A stretch of 7,937 bases of DNA. Origin: JBEAOO01 sp041164825 (GTDB lineage: Bacteria; Pseudomonadota; Gammaproteobacteria; Burkholderiales; Burkholderiaceae_C). The notes below the pieces were generated by a model. That model searched no databases. It was not told the origin of the DNA and saw only the letters and a list, made by a program, of their open reading frames with translations. Positions within the stretch are counted from its first letter, which is position 1. Each line of letters starts with the position of its first letter. Positions 1 to 7,831 of this stretch are shown here, piece after piece. The stretch spans positions 1 through 7,937 of the forward strand of contig JBEAOO010000031.1 in assembly GCA_041164825.1 (NCBI GenBank). Reading direction: 5' to 3'. The position numbers and the translations under genes are program-made.

Positions 1-3000
1 ACCACCGGCTCGCTCAAGAGCGCGGGCGACTTGCTGGTGACGGCCGCTCAGATCAACCCCGCCACGCTGGTGGACTACACCATCGACCTCAGCGCCAAAG
101 CCGACGCGGTGTTGACCGTGACCGCCAGCGGCAGCGCGCCGCTGGAAGCCCTCTCGGCCGCCGGCAGCGTGACCCTCAAGGCCAACGACGTGGTGCTGGG
201 TGAGGGCGCCGGCATCAGCGCACCGAATGGCCAGATCACCATCGACGCGACCCACAGCGTGGCCCTGGCGCGCGCGGCCAGCCTCTCGGTGGCGGGCACG
301 CTGGATGTGCCGCTGGGCACGGTGTTCAACGGCACGCAGTGGGTCTATGCCGACGACAGCAACACCACGGCCAACAACATCGCCAGCAGCGCAGGCAGCA
401 AGCTGCCGACCAAGGGCATCAGCGTGAAGGCGCCCACCGTGGATGTGGCCGCGGGCGCCAAGCTCGATGTGTCGGGCGGTGGCGAGATGGTGGCGCAGGA
501 GTTTGTGGCCGGGCCGGGCGGCTCGATCGACGTGCGCCAGAACTTTGTGCCCACCACCACGGGCGCGACGAGCGGCGCCACCACCACGGTGCGCAATGGC
601 TACTTCGCGCTCATCCCCGCGCGCGGTGATGCCGCAGCGGCGTACGACACCCAAGCCCGCACCGGCCTCACCGCCGATGCGGCGCAGGGCGGCGACGCGC
701 TGCTGCGCGTGGGCCAAACACTCACCATCGGTGCGGGCAGCGGCATGCCCGCCGGCACCTACACGTTGATGCCGGCGCGCTATGCGCTGTTGCCGGGCGC
801 CTATGCGGTGCAGGCGGTGGCGGGTTATGCCGACATGGTGCCGGGCACGGCCATCAACGAAGCGGCGGGCACGCGCATCGTGGCGGGTCAGCTGGGCGTG
901 GGTGCGGGGCTGAGCAGCACCGCACGCTGGAGCGGCTACCGCGTGCTCAACGGCACGCAGTTCCGCAAGCTGGCCGAGTTCCGCGAGTACCGCGGCAGCG
1001 AGCTGGTGCAGGCCGCCGCCGCGGTGGCCGGCCAGGTGGCGCCACGCACGGCGCTCGACGCGGCGGCCTTGTCGGTATCGGCCAGCACCTTGCGCTTGGG
1101 CACGGCCAACATCGTGGCCACGCCGGGCAGCAGCACGGCCAGTGGCGCCACGGTGACGGGCCGCGGCGCGCAGCTGGCGATCTCGGTGCCGCACATCATC
1201 GTGAGCGACCAGCCCGAGGTGGCGGCCTCTGCGCCGAGCGACACGCTGGTGTTGAACGCTGGCGCGCTGAGCGCACTCCAGGCCGAAACCCTGGTGCTCG
1301 GTGCCGCCGCCAGCCGCACGCTGGGCAGCACCGGTGCCAACACCTTGGCGCTCGATGTGGGCGCCCAAAGCGTGAGCCTGGGCGGCACGCAGGCGCTGTC
1401 GGCGGGCGAGCTGCTGCTGGTGGCCCGTGACGACGTGAGCGTCAAGACCGGCGCCGAGCTGCAGGCGGATGAATCACAGGCGAAGAGCACCACCACCGCC
1501 ATCACCAGCCAGGGCGACGGTGCCGCCGTGCTGCTGAGCAACGCCGCCACGCTGCCCACCTGGGCACGCAGCGGCGCCACCGGCGCACGTGGCGACTTGA
1601 ACATCGCGCAGTCGGCCGTCTTGCGCGGCCGCAGCGTCTTGCTGGACGCCAGCCACGCGCAGAACTACGCGCCGAGCGCGGCCTTCAACGCCCGCAACAT
1701 CGGCCTCTCGGCCTTCAGCGTCAACCTGGGTGAAGTCACGGCCGACGCGGTGGGCTTGAGCCTGAGCAACGCGCTGCTGGCGCAGTTGGCCGATGCCGAC
1801 AGCCTGGCCATCAGCAGCGGCTCGGCCTTCAACCTGTATGGCAACGCGCAAGTGGGCGGCGCCAAGCTCGGCGCCTTGGCGCTCGACGGCGCGGGCTTCG
1901 TGGCCCAAGGCAGCACCACCGCCGCCGTGGCCAACATCACGGCGGGCGACATCACCGTGCGCAACAGCGCTGGGGTGGCGGTGCCAGCCTCCACAGGCAG
2001 CACCACCAGCGCGGCCTTGAACATCACCGCACTTGGCGCCACCGTCGCCACGCCGGCCGCCACCGGCAACGTGACGCTGGCGGGCGGGGCGTTGGCCGTG
2101 CGTGGCTTTGCGGCCACCACGGTGACCGCCACGGGCGCCGCGCTGAGCAGCCCAGCCACGCCCGCCGGCCAAGGCCAGATCTTGTTGGCCGGCACCGGCA
2201 GCTTGGTGGTCGATGGCGCGTTGACGCTGGACGCCGCGCGCATCAGCGCCGGCCGCCTGGCGGGCCAAGCGGCGGCCGACCAGAGTGTGAGCAGCACGGG
2301 CGTGTTGCGCACGCAAGCCAGCTCGGCCACCATCGCGCCGGTGCCCAACGAGCTGGGCGCCAAGTTGAGTTTCAGCGGCGAGCGCATCGAGCACGCCGGC
2401 CGCATCGAGCTGCCCTCGGGCGAATTGACGATGGCGGCCACCGGCACGGCCAGCACGGATCACGTGACACTGGCCGCCGGCTCGCGCACGTCGGTGGCGG
2501 GCAGCACCCAAACCTTTGGCGACCAAACCGCCGATGCCTCGGCCGGCACGCTCACCCTGAGCTCGGCCGCAGGCTCGGTGCGCGCGCTGCAGGGCAGCAC
2601 GCTCGACATCGCCGGCGCCGGCGGCAATGGCGACGCCGGCACGCTGCGCGTGAGCGCCACGCAGGGCACCTTGCAGCTCGACGGCACGCTGCGCGCCCAA
2701 GCCGGCAGCGCCGCACTCGGCGCCACCGTGGCGGTGGACGTGGGCCGCCTGCCCGACCTCGGCACCGTGGCCCGCCCGCTGATGGCAGCGACTGGCGGCG
2801 TGGCCGCGCAAAGCGTGGACGTGCGCGTGCGCCAGGGCGATGTGAGCCTGGCCGTGGCCGATACGCTGGCTGCACACACGATCACCGTGTCGGCCGATGG
2901 CGGTGCCAACGCCAGCCGCGCCCGCGATGGCGCGGTCAACATCCTCGGCACGCTGGACGCCAGCGGCGAGCGCGCCGGCCGCGTGGCCGTGTCTGCCCGC

Positions 3001-6000
3001 GATGCCATCAACCTGGGCGCCAGCAGCCACATCAACGCCCGCTCCAGCGGCGCGGGCGAGGAGGGCGGCAGCGTGCTGCTCTCGGCCCGCATCAACGAAG
3101 CCGCTCAAGTGCCCACCACGCTCGATGCGATCACGATCGCCCAAGGTGCGCAGGTGGACGTGAGCGGCCCGGCGGGCAGCAGCGCGGCCGACCTCGGCGG
3201 CACCGTGACGCTGCGCGCCCCGCGCGTGGGCAACGACGTGGCGATTGCCGCGCTGCCGCAGTACCTCACTGGCGCGCGCCAAGAAATCATCGAAGCCACG
3301 GTGGTCAAGGCCTACACCGGCAACCTGAGCCTCAACGCCGGCACGGCGGCCAGCGCCACCAACCCGCTGCCGACCTTGCGCACTGAGCTGCAAACCACCA
3401 TGAGCGACGCCAACCGTGCCGCGATGGCCGCGCGCCTGGGCCAAGGCGGAGCGGCCAGCAGCCACCTGCGCCCGGGCTTGGAAGTGCGCAGCACCGGCAC
3501 CCTCACCGTGGCCGCCAGCACCGACTTTGCGGCCGGCCTCAATGCCGATGGCAGCAGCGGCAACTTCAGCTGGCGCTATGGCGGCAGCACCCTGGCCGGC
3601 AGCGAGCCGGGCGCGCTGACGTTGCGCTCGGCTGGCAACCTCACGCTGGTCGGTGGCCTCACGGACGGCTTCCGCACGGTCAGCACCAGCGGCGTGAATG
3701 GCAACGCCACACTCACGCCGTTTGCTGAGGGTGACAGCTGGCGCTACCAGCTCACCGCGGGTGCTGACCTGAGCGGCGCCTCGGCCGCCAGCACCAACGT
3801 GGCCAGCACCGCGGCGCTGGCGCTCAACCGCATCAGCATCAGCAACGACAGCGCCGTGATCCGCACCGGCACCGGCCGCATCGACATCGCCTCGGCCGGC
3901 AACATCCAGCTCAACGCCAAGGACACGGCCATCTACACCGGCGGCACGCTGGTGCAGAACGCGCCCGTGTTTGAGAACGCGGCCGTGAAGGCGCTCAACC
4001 CGGCGTTCACCGAACACGGCGGCGGCATCAGCCTGGTCGCGGGCCTGGACATCACGGCGGTGGCCTCCACCCAATTGATCAACAACTGGCTCTGGCGCGT
4101 GGGCAAGGCCGATGCCAGTGGCAACTTCAGCGGTGTGGCCAACGCACCCACCAGCTGGTGGGTGAATGCGGGCAGCTTCAAGCAAGGCGTGGGGGCCTTG
4201 GCCGGCGGCGACCTCACGGTGCGCGCGGGCCGCGACATCAAGAGCCTCACCGCCGTGGTGCCCAGCAACGGCACCTTGCAGCTCACGGCCAGCGGCCAAG
4301 CGGGCAGCGTGTTGGAGCGCAACGGCGGCGCGCTCGATGTGCGTGCCGACGGCGCGATCTCGGCCGGTGTGTACTACGCCCAGCGCGGCGAGCTGAACGT
4401 GAAAGCCGGCAGCATCGGTGCGCTGGGCCAAGACCCGGTGTTTGTGGCCCAGGGCGACAACGTGGCGCGCCTGCAAGCGCGCAAAGACCTGGCGATCTTC
4501 GGCTCGTTCAACCCGACCTGGTCCACCGCGCCTGGTTTGTTTGACAACCTGACTGCAGCCAAGACGCCCACCAGCACCGCCTTCTCCACCTACGGCGACG
4601 ACAGCGCGCTCGACCTGCGCAGCGCCGCTGGCACGCTCACGCTGGGCGGCAACTTTGTGCTCACGCGCTTGCCCACCGGTTCGGCCAGCTCCACCGACCT
4701 GAGCGGCAACAGCCGCAACATGTTCCAGGTGCTGCCGGGCACGGTGGATGCCGTGGCCTTTGGCGGTGATGTGCGCGTGCCGCAATCGCGTTTGCTCGCG
4801 CCGAGCGACAACGGCCAACTGCGCTTGCTGGCCGATGGCTCGGTGAACGGCAGCGGTGGCCGCTTGGTGATGGCCGCGGCCGACCCCAGCGAGCTCGCTT
4901 CGGTGACCGCGCCGCAGGACAACACCACCTGGCGCAACGCCTTCCCGACGCTGCTCTATGGCGGCATCTTGCAAGCCGATGGCACCTTGGCGCGCAGCAG
5001 CACCTGGGGTTTGAACCGCCCCGAAAACCACAGTGGCACGGTGCTGCACGCTGGCGACAGCACGCCCGCCGTGGTGGTGGCGCGCAGCGGCAACGTGACG
5101 GAGCTGACGCTGGAGGTGCCGAAGTCGGTGTCCATCAGTGCCGGTGGTGACGTGACCGACCTCGCGCTGTGGGCACAAAACGTGGGCGCCGATGACGTGA
5201 CCCGCGTGCATGCGGGCGGCGCCATCACCGTGAGCACGGGTGTGTCGGCGGCGGGCATCACCGTCACCGGCCCGGGCGCGGTGGAGGTGTTGGCCGGCGG
5301 CGCGATCGACCTGGGCAGCTCCACCAACGGTGTGCTCACCCAAGGCAACCTCACCAACAACCACCTGCCCGATGGCGGCGCCCACATCATCGTGGCCGCG
5401 GGCTTGGGCCGCGGTGCCGATGGCTTTGTGCTGGCCCCTGACTACGCCAATGTGCTGAGCCAGTTCGTGCAGTTCGATGCCTTCGCGGCAGCAGGTGCCG
5501 ATGCCGCCTCGCTCAACGCCCAGGCTTTGGCCGGGGCGCACTTTGGCGGCAACGCCGCCGAGGCGCGGGCGCAGTTGAGCGCCGCGCTGGCCAATCGCAG
5601 CACGGCCGCGCAGGCGGGCTCCGCCTTCCAGACCTGGCTGAGCACCCAGACGCCAGCGGCGCGCATGCGATACGCACTGGCGCTGGCGCAATCGGTGCAA
5701 GCGGTGTCCAACGCGCGCTTCGTGTCCACGGCCAACACCGAGACTTTTGCGGCCGGTTATTTGGCGCTGGCCGATCTGTTCCCGAGCCTGTCGGCCGACA
5801 CGGCGGGGTTGACGCAGTTTGTGAGCACCTCGCCGTTCTCCGGCGTCAGCAACGCCGCGGCGCTGCAACGCGAGGCGGTAGCCGGCCTGCCCGAGCCGCT
5901 GCGCAGCGCGCTGCTGCTCGGCTTGGACGACCCCACGCAAGCGGCCACCAGCGGCTCGGCCTTCAAGCAAGCCGTGGCCGCCATCGACACGGCCACCTTG

Positions 6001-6909
6001 CGCAGCGGCAGCCGCGCGCTGCAGGCCGCCGTGCAATCGCAGGCCGGGCGCGAGCTCACGGCGTTGCGCGCCGCTGGCCGCGTGGGCAGCTCGGTGGGCA
6101 CGCCGTTTGCGCGTGGGCTCGATGCCTTGGCGCAGGCCTTCTCGCCGACCGGTGCGGTGGGCAGCAACGACATCACGCTGGTCTTCAGCCAGATCAAGGC
6201 CGAGCAGAGCGGCAACCTGTATTTGCTGGCACCGCGCGGTGGCGTGGTGGCCGGCCAGGCCAACCCGCCCGCGGGCAGCGTCAACAAGCAGGCCTATGAG
6301 CTGGGTGTGTTGACCTTTGGCGGCGGCGACATCGCGGCTTGGGTGCGCGACAACTTTGACGTCTACCGCTCGCGCGTGTTCACGGTGGCCGGCGGCGACA
6401 TCCACCTCTGGTCGAGCCTCGGCAACATCGACGCCGGCCGCGGCCCGCGCGACACCGCCGTGGCCCCGCCGCCGCGCCTGGTGATCGACGAAGCGACGGG
6501 TATCGTGACGCTGGATGTGTCGAGCAGCGTGAGCGGCTCCGGCATCGGCGCCCTCAAAACCCGCGACGACCAGCCGGCCAGCGACATCCGCCTGATCGCG
6601 CCCAACGGCTTCATCGATGCGGGCGAAGCAGGCATCCGCGCCGATGCCGGCACCGTGACCCTGGGCACCAACATCGTGCTCAACGCCGGCAACATCAACG
6701 CCGGTGGCGGCGTGAGCGGCGGCGCCGTGGTGGTGAGCGCACCCGCACCCGTGCCCACCGCCACCAGCGCCGGACAAGCCGACAAGGCCAGCGAGAAGGC
6801 CCAGCAAGCCTTGGCCGCGCAAGAAAAAGAGTCGGAAGAGCGCGCCAACAAGGAGCGCCGCAAGCGCGTTGTGGGCGAGTTTATTGGCTTTGGTGAGGGA
6901 GCGAATTGA
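1..6909 (+). CDS. Filamentous haemagglutinin family (DUF3739) exoprotein, 3' part, 5' end outside window
   Basis: The frame is open from base 1 to TGA at 6907-6909 (2302 codons). The first possible start, TTG at 31, is internal, so signal peptide and TPS domain lie upstream. Numbering residues from base 1, I recognise family blocks: EFVAGPGGS (about 166-174); PAGTYTLMPARYALLPGAY (250-268); a stretch with QLINNWLWR and WWVN followed by GVGALAGGDLTVRAGRDI (1341-1413); VPKSVSISAGGDV...DVTRVHAGGAI (1706-1742); and the DUF3739 region (about 2055-2240) with VYRSRVFTVAGGDIHLWSS and LIAPNGFIDAGEAGI. Most of the rest is Ala/Gly/Ser/Thr-rich beta-helix repeat. An alpha-rich island (about 1817-2040) precedes DUF3739, and a charged tail ends in GEFIGFGEGAN. 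I see no cysteine. Proteins of this kind are exported through a TpsB outer-membrane pore and act at the cell surface, often as adhesins; the ligand here is unknown. The C-terminus resembles no CdiA toxin domain. Confidence 0.93.
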   Translation, partial: TTGSLKSAGDLLVTAAQINPATLVDYTIDLSAKADAVLTVTASGSAPLEALSAAGSVTLKANDVVLGEGAGISAPNGQITIDATHSVALARAASLSVAGTLDVPLGTVFNGTQWVYADDSNTTANNIASSAGSKLPTKGISVKAPTVDVAAGAKLDVSGGGEMVAQEFVAGPGGSIDVRQNFVPTTTGATSGATTTVRNGYFALIPARGDAAAAYDTQARTGLTADAAQGGDALLRVGQTLTIGAGSGMPAGTYTLMPARYALLPGAYAVQAVAGYADMVPGTAINEAAGTRIVAGQLGVGAGLSSTARWSGYRVLNGTQFRKLAEFREYRGSELVQAAAAVAGQVAPRTALDAAALSVSASTLRLGTANIVATPGSSTASGATVTGRGAQLAISVPHIIVSDQPEVAASAPSDTLVLNAGALSALQAETLVLGAAASRTLGSTGANTLALDVGAQSVSLGGTQALSAGELLLVARDDVSVKTGAELQADESQAKSTTTAITSQGDGAAVLLSNAATLPTWARSGATGARGDLNIAQSAVLRGRSVLLDASHAQNYAPSAAFNARNIGLSAFSVNLGEVTADAVGLSLSNALLAQLADADSLAISSGSAFNLYGNAQVGGAKLGALALDGAGFVAQGSTTAAVANITAGDITVRNSAGVAVPASTGSTTSAALNITALGATVATPAATGNVTLAGGALAVRGFAATTVTATGAALSSPATPAGQGQILLAGTGSLVVDGALTLDAARISAGRLAGQAAADQSVSSTGVLRTQASSATIAPVPNELGAKLSFSGERIEHAGRIELPSGELTMAATGTASTDHVTLAAGSRTSVAGSTQTFGDQTADASAGTLTLSSAAGSVRALQGSTLDIAGAGGNGDAGTLRVSATQGTLQLDGTLRAQAGSAALGATVAVDVGRLPDLGTVARPLMAATGGVAAQSVDVRVRQGDVSLAVADTLAAHTITVSADGGANASRARDGAVNILGTLDASGERAGRVAVSARDAINLGASSHINARSSGAGEEGGSVLLSARINEAAQVPTTLDAITIAQGAQVDVSGPAGSSAADLGGTVTLRAPRVGNDVAIAALPQYLTGARQEIIEATVVKAYTGNLSLNAGTAASATNPLPTLRTELQTTMSDANRAAMAARLGQGGAASSHLRPGLEVRSTGTLTVAASTDFAAGLNADGSSGNFSWRYGGSTLAGSEPGALTLRSAGNLTLVGGLTDGFRTVSTSGVNGNATLTPFAEGDSWRYQLTAGADLSGASAASTNVASTAALALNRISISNDSAVIRTGTGRIDIASAGNIQLNAKDTAIYTGGTLVQNAPVFENAAVKALNPAFTEHGGGISLVAGLDITAVASTQLINNWLWRVGKADASGNFSGVANAPTSWWVNAGSFKQGVGALAGGDLTVRAGRDIKSLTAVVPSNGTLQLTASGQAGSVLERNGGALDVRADGAISAGVYYAQRGELNVKAGSIGALGQDPVFVAQGDNVARLQARKDLAIFGSFNPTWSTAPGLFDNLTAAKTPTSTAFSTYGDDSALDLRSAAGTLTLGGNFVLTRLPTGSASSTDLSGNSRNMFQVLPGTVDAVAFGGDVRVPQSRLLAPSDNGQLRLLADGSVNGSGGRLVMAAADPSELASVTAPQDNTTWRNAFPTLLYGGILQADGTLARSSTWGLNRPENHSGTVLHAGDSTPAVVVARSGNVTELTLEVPKSVSISAGGDVTDLALWAQNVGADDVTRVHAGGAITVSTGVSAAGITVTGPGAVEVLAGGAIDLGSSTNGVLTQGNLTNNHLPDGGAHIIVAAGLGRGADGFVLAPDYANVLSQFVQFDAFAAAGADAASLNAQALAGAHFGGNAAEARAQLSAALANRSTAAQAGSAFQTWLSTQTPAARMRYALALAQSVQAVSNARFVSTANTETFAAGYLALADLFPSLSADTAGLTQFVSTSPFSGVSNAAALQREAVAGLPEPLRSALLLGLDDPTQAATSGSAFKQAVAAIDTATLRSGSRALQAAVQSQAGRELTALRAAGRVGSSVGTPFARGLDALAQAFSPTGAVGSNDITLVFSQIKAEQSGNLYLLAPRGGVVAGQANPPAGSVNKQAYELGVLTFGGGDIAAWVRDNFDVYRSRVFTVAGGDIHLWSSLGNIDAGRGPRDTAVAPPPRLVIDEATGIVTLDVSSSVSGSGIGALKTRDDQPASDIRLIAPNGFIDAGEAGIRADAGTVTLGTNIVLNAGNINAGGGVSGGAVVVSAPAPVPTATSAGQADKASEKAQQALAAQEKESEERANKERRKRVVGEFIGFGEGAN

Positions 6910-7005
6910 AGAGAGGCGACGCCGAGGTGGCGTAGTCATCATGTGGGGTGCTGACGCGCGGGGCTGCACAATGGCTCGACGTGTCACCCACCGCAGCCGC
7001 TCCAT
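6910..7005. other. Intergenic spacer between exoprotein gene and antitoxin gene
   Basis: These 96 bases hold no gene. There is a 5-bp inverted repeat, ACGCC (6919-6923) and GGCGT (6929-6933), just after the exoprotein stop, but it lacks a T-tract. TTGAAG at 6906-6911 is a partial -35 match without a -10 at proper spacing. CACAAT at 6967-6972 is a weak -10-like hexamer, and its best -35 candidate, CTGACG at 6951-6956, is only 10 bp away. A promoter for the toxin-antitoxin pair is expected here but cannot be placed with confidence. Confidence 0.5.
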
Positions 7006-7275
7006 ATGCGCGTTACCGCCACCCAAGCCAGGAATCGATTTGGCAGCCTCTGTGCCCATGCCAAGCGCGAACCCGTATTTGTTGAAAAGGCTGACCAGCT
7101 TGACACGGTGATCTTGTCGGCCGCGGCCTACTTCGCTTTGAATGAGAAGCAGAGCCAAGCCGGTCGCGAGGAGCGCAAACTGGCTTTCGATGCCCAGTTC
7201 GGTGACTGGATCGCCGCTGAGAACGCCCGTGTCGATGCTTTCGGCATCCCCGGCGCCGAGCTGCGGCCCTGGTGA
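7006..7275 (+). CDS. Type II antitoxin with Phd/YefM-like N-terminus and CcdA-like C-terminal tail
   Basis: This 89-residue protein starts MRVTATQARNRFGSLCAHA, the usual opening of Phd/YefM antitoxins, which supports the ATG at 7006 although no clear Shine-Dalgarno precedes it. Residues 1-45 match the Phd fold, which dimerises, binds the operator and represses its own operon (family knowledge), including EPVFVEKADQ and the VILSAAAYFAL strand/helix. Residues 54-89 are helical and charged, then read W68-I-A-A-E-N and end G80...E85-L-R87-P-W89. This resembles the toxin-wrapping tail of F-plasmid CcdA, from memory WKAEN then G63...E68-N-R70-D-W72, but is shorter by about seven residues in between. 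The next frame is ccdB-like and begins seven bases after this stop, the normal antitoxin-toxin operon order. The inferred role is neutralising a CcdB-type gyrase poison. The Phd assignment is strong; the CcdA-like tail is inferred. Confidence 0.85.
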   Translation: MRVTATQARNRFGSLCAHAKREPVFVEKADQLDTVILSAAAYFALNEKQSQAGREERKLAFDAQFGDWIAAENARVDAFGIPGAELRPW

Positions 7276-7279
7276 GGGG
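7274..7279 (+). promoter_or_regulatory. Ribosome binding site for the ccdB-type frame
   Basis: GAGGGG overlaps the antitoxin TGA stop and lies three bases before ATG at 7283. This is a plausible Shine-Dalgarno for a translationally coupled second gene. It supports ATG 7283 as the original toxin start, even though that frame now stops at codon 4. Confidence 0.6.
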
Positions 7280-7282
7280 CGG

Positions 7283-7597
7283 ATGGCTCAGTAAGACGTC
7301 CAGGTCCATCCGAGCAGCACAGCAGCCGCGGGCATCTCGTACGTAGTGGTCCAAAGCGACTTGCTCGATGCCCTGAACACGCGGCTCACGGTGCCGCTGG
7401 CCGAGCCTGCTGTGGGCGCCAGCAAGGTGCCGACCGCACTCTGTCCGGTCATCACCGTCCTGGGCCAACGCCTGCATGCGCTGGCGCACTACGCTGCGCC
7501 TTTGCCCGCCAAGGCGTTGCGGCTGCCGGTCGACAACGTGGCCACCCAGGCCCATGCGCTGGTCTCGGCCATCGATGCCGTGTTGTCTGGCATTTGA
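7283..7597 (+). pseudogene. ccdB: ccdB-type DNA gyrase toxin disrupted by a TAA at codon 4
   Basis: From ATG 7283 the frame reads M-A-Q-stop-D-V-Q-V-H-P, then stays open to TGA at 7595-7597. Ignoring the stop at 7292-7294, the product is 104 residues, close to the 101 of F-plasmid CcdB. It carries family landmarks: VQSDLLD (23-29; VQSDIID in F CcdB), R34, VPLA, LCPVI (LYPVV in F CcdB), and a C-terminal AIDAVLSGI matching AINLMFWGI. CcdB poisons DNA gyrase. The terminal Gly-Ile is kept, but the Trp99 position of F CcdB is Ser here. Family members usually have Phe or Tyr after M-x-Q; one C-to-A or T-to-A change in a Tyr codon gives TAA. The next start-like codon in frame is GTG 7346, without a Shine-Dalgarno; starting there loses 21 residues including the first beta-strand. 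It is probably inactive, unless the stop is a sequencing error or is bypassed. Confidence 0.85.
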
Positions 7598-7634
7598 ATC
7601 GGGCGCTCAACGCGTCTGCATGTGAGGCCGGCTG

Positions 7635-7649
7635 CAAGAACCGTTCTTG
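7635..7649. repeat. 15-bp perfect dyad, 37 bp after the ccdB-type frame
   Basis: CAAGAAC-C-GTTCTTG is a perfect inverted repeat with 7-bp arms and one central base. It has the geometry of a protein-binding site more than of an RNA hairpin, because the loop would need at least three bases. No T-tract follows. Its function is unknown. Confidence 0.4.
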
Positions 7650-7704
7650 GAGCCTTGCCACCCAGGGTTTGAGGTCTATTCCTCGCGTTCGAACATCTGC
7701 GCCA

Positions 7705-7809
7705 GGGCGGAGATGGGCCGGGCCGATGTGCTCCGTGTCCTCCTGGCCCTCCCTTCGGTCGGTCCATTCCCCCTTTACCTGCGCACATCGGCCCGGCCCA
7801 TCACCGCCC
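7705..7809 (-). repeat. Structured repeat element, copy A (reverse orientation)
   Basis: The outer arms, 7705-7731 and 7783-7809, form a 27-bp inverted repeat with one A/A mismatch (7711/7803). The core is a perfect 19-bp pair: GATGGGCCGGGCCGATGTG at 7712-7730 against 7784-7802. Read on the minus strand, the inside is a conserved block GCGCAGGTAAAGGGGGA (7784-7768), a variable imperfect hairpin TGG...CCA with a GAA loop (7766-7744), and a conserved block GGAGGACACGGAGC (7743-7730). Both conserved blocks recur exactly in copy B. The hairpin mismatches are all A/G on this strand, which suits RNA with G-A pairs. It could also serve as a terminator of transcription, but there is no T-tract. Confidence 0.75.
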
Positions 7810-7831
7810 CTGCACACACCGCGGCCTGCCC

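Noticed and set aside
31..33. TTG at 31 as the true start of the exoprotein gene
   Set aside because: The frame is open through base 1, no ribosome binding site precedes it, and the protein would lack the signal peptide and secretion domain that this family needs.
6700..6909. Exoprotein as a contact-dependent inhibition toxin (CdiA)
   Set aside because: There is no VENN-type pretoxin motif, no toxin domain after it and no small immunity gene directly downstream. DUF3739 reaches nearly to the C-terminus.
6919..6933. ACGCC-GAGGT-GGCGT hairpin after the exoprotein stop as a terminator
   Set aside because: The stem is only 5 bp and no T-tract follows, so it is too weak to call.
1474..7158. A 1894-codon open frame on the minus strand, antisense to the exoprotein and reaching into the antitoxin gene
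   Set aside because: Its codons are the exact reverse complements of the sense codons, so it stays open only because the sense genes lack TTA, CTA and TCA, which are rare in GC-rich genomes. Its product is Arg/Gly/Ala/His-rich with no recognisable domain.
7687..7704. GTTCGAAC followed by GCCA, resembling a tRNA T-loop and 3' end or an attachment site
   Set aside because: The flanking bases cannot form a T-stem and there is no acceptor stem or anticodon arm upstream. GTTCGAAC is simply an 8-bp palindrome.
7676..7714. Minus-strand frame ending I-S-A-L-A-Q-M-F-E-R-E-E-stop, resembling a protein C-terminus
   Set aside because: Upstream, the frame runs through the conserved block of the structured repeat and soon meets a TAA in AGGTAAAGG. 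There is no start codon with a ribosome binding site, so it is at most a gene remnant.
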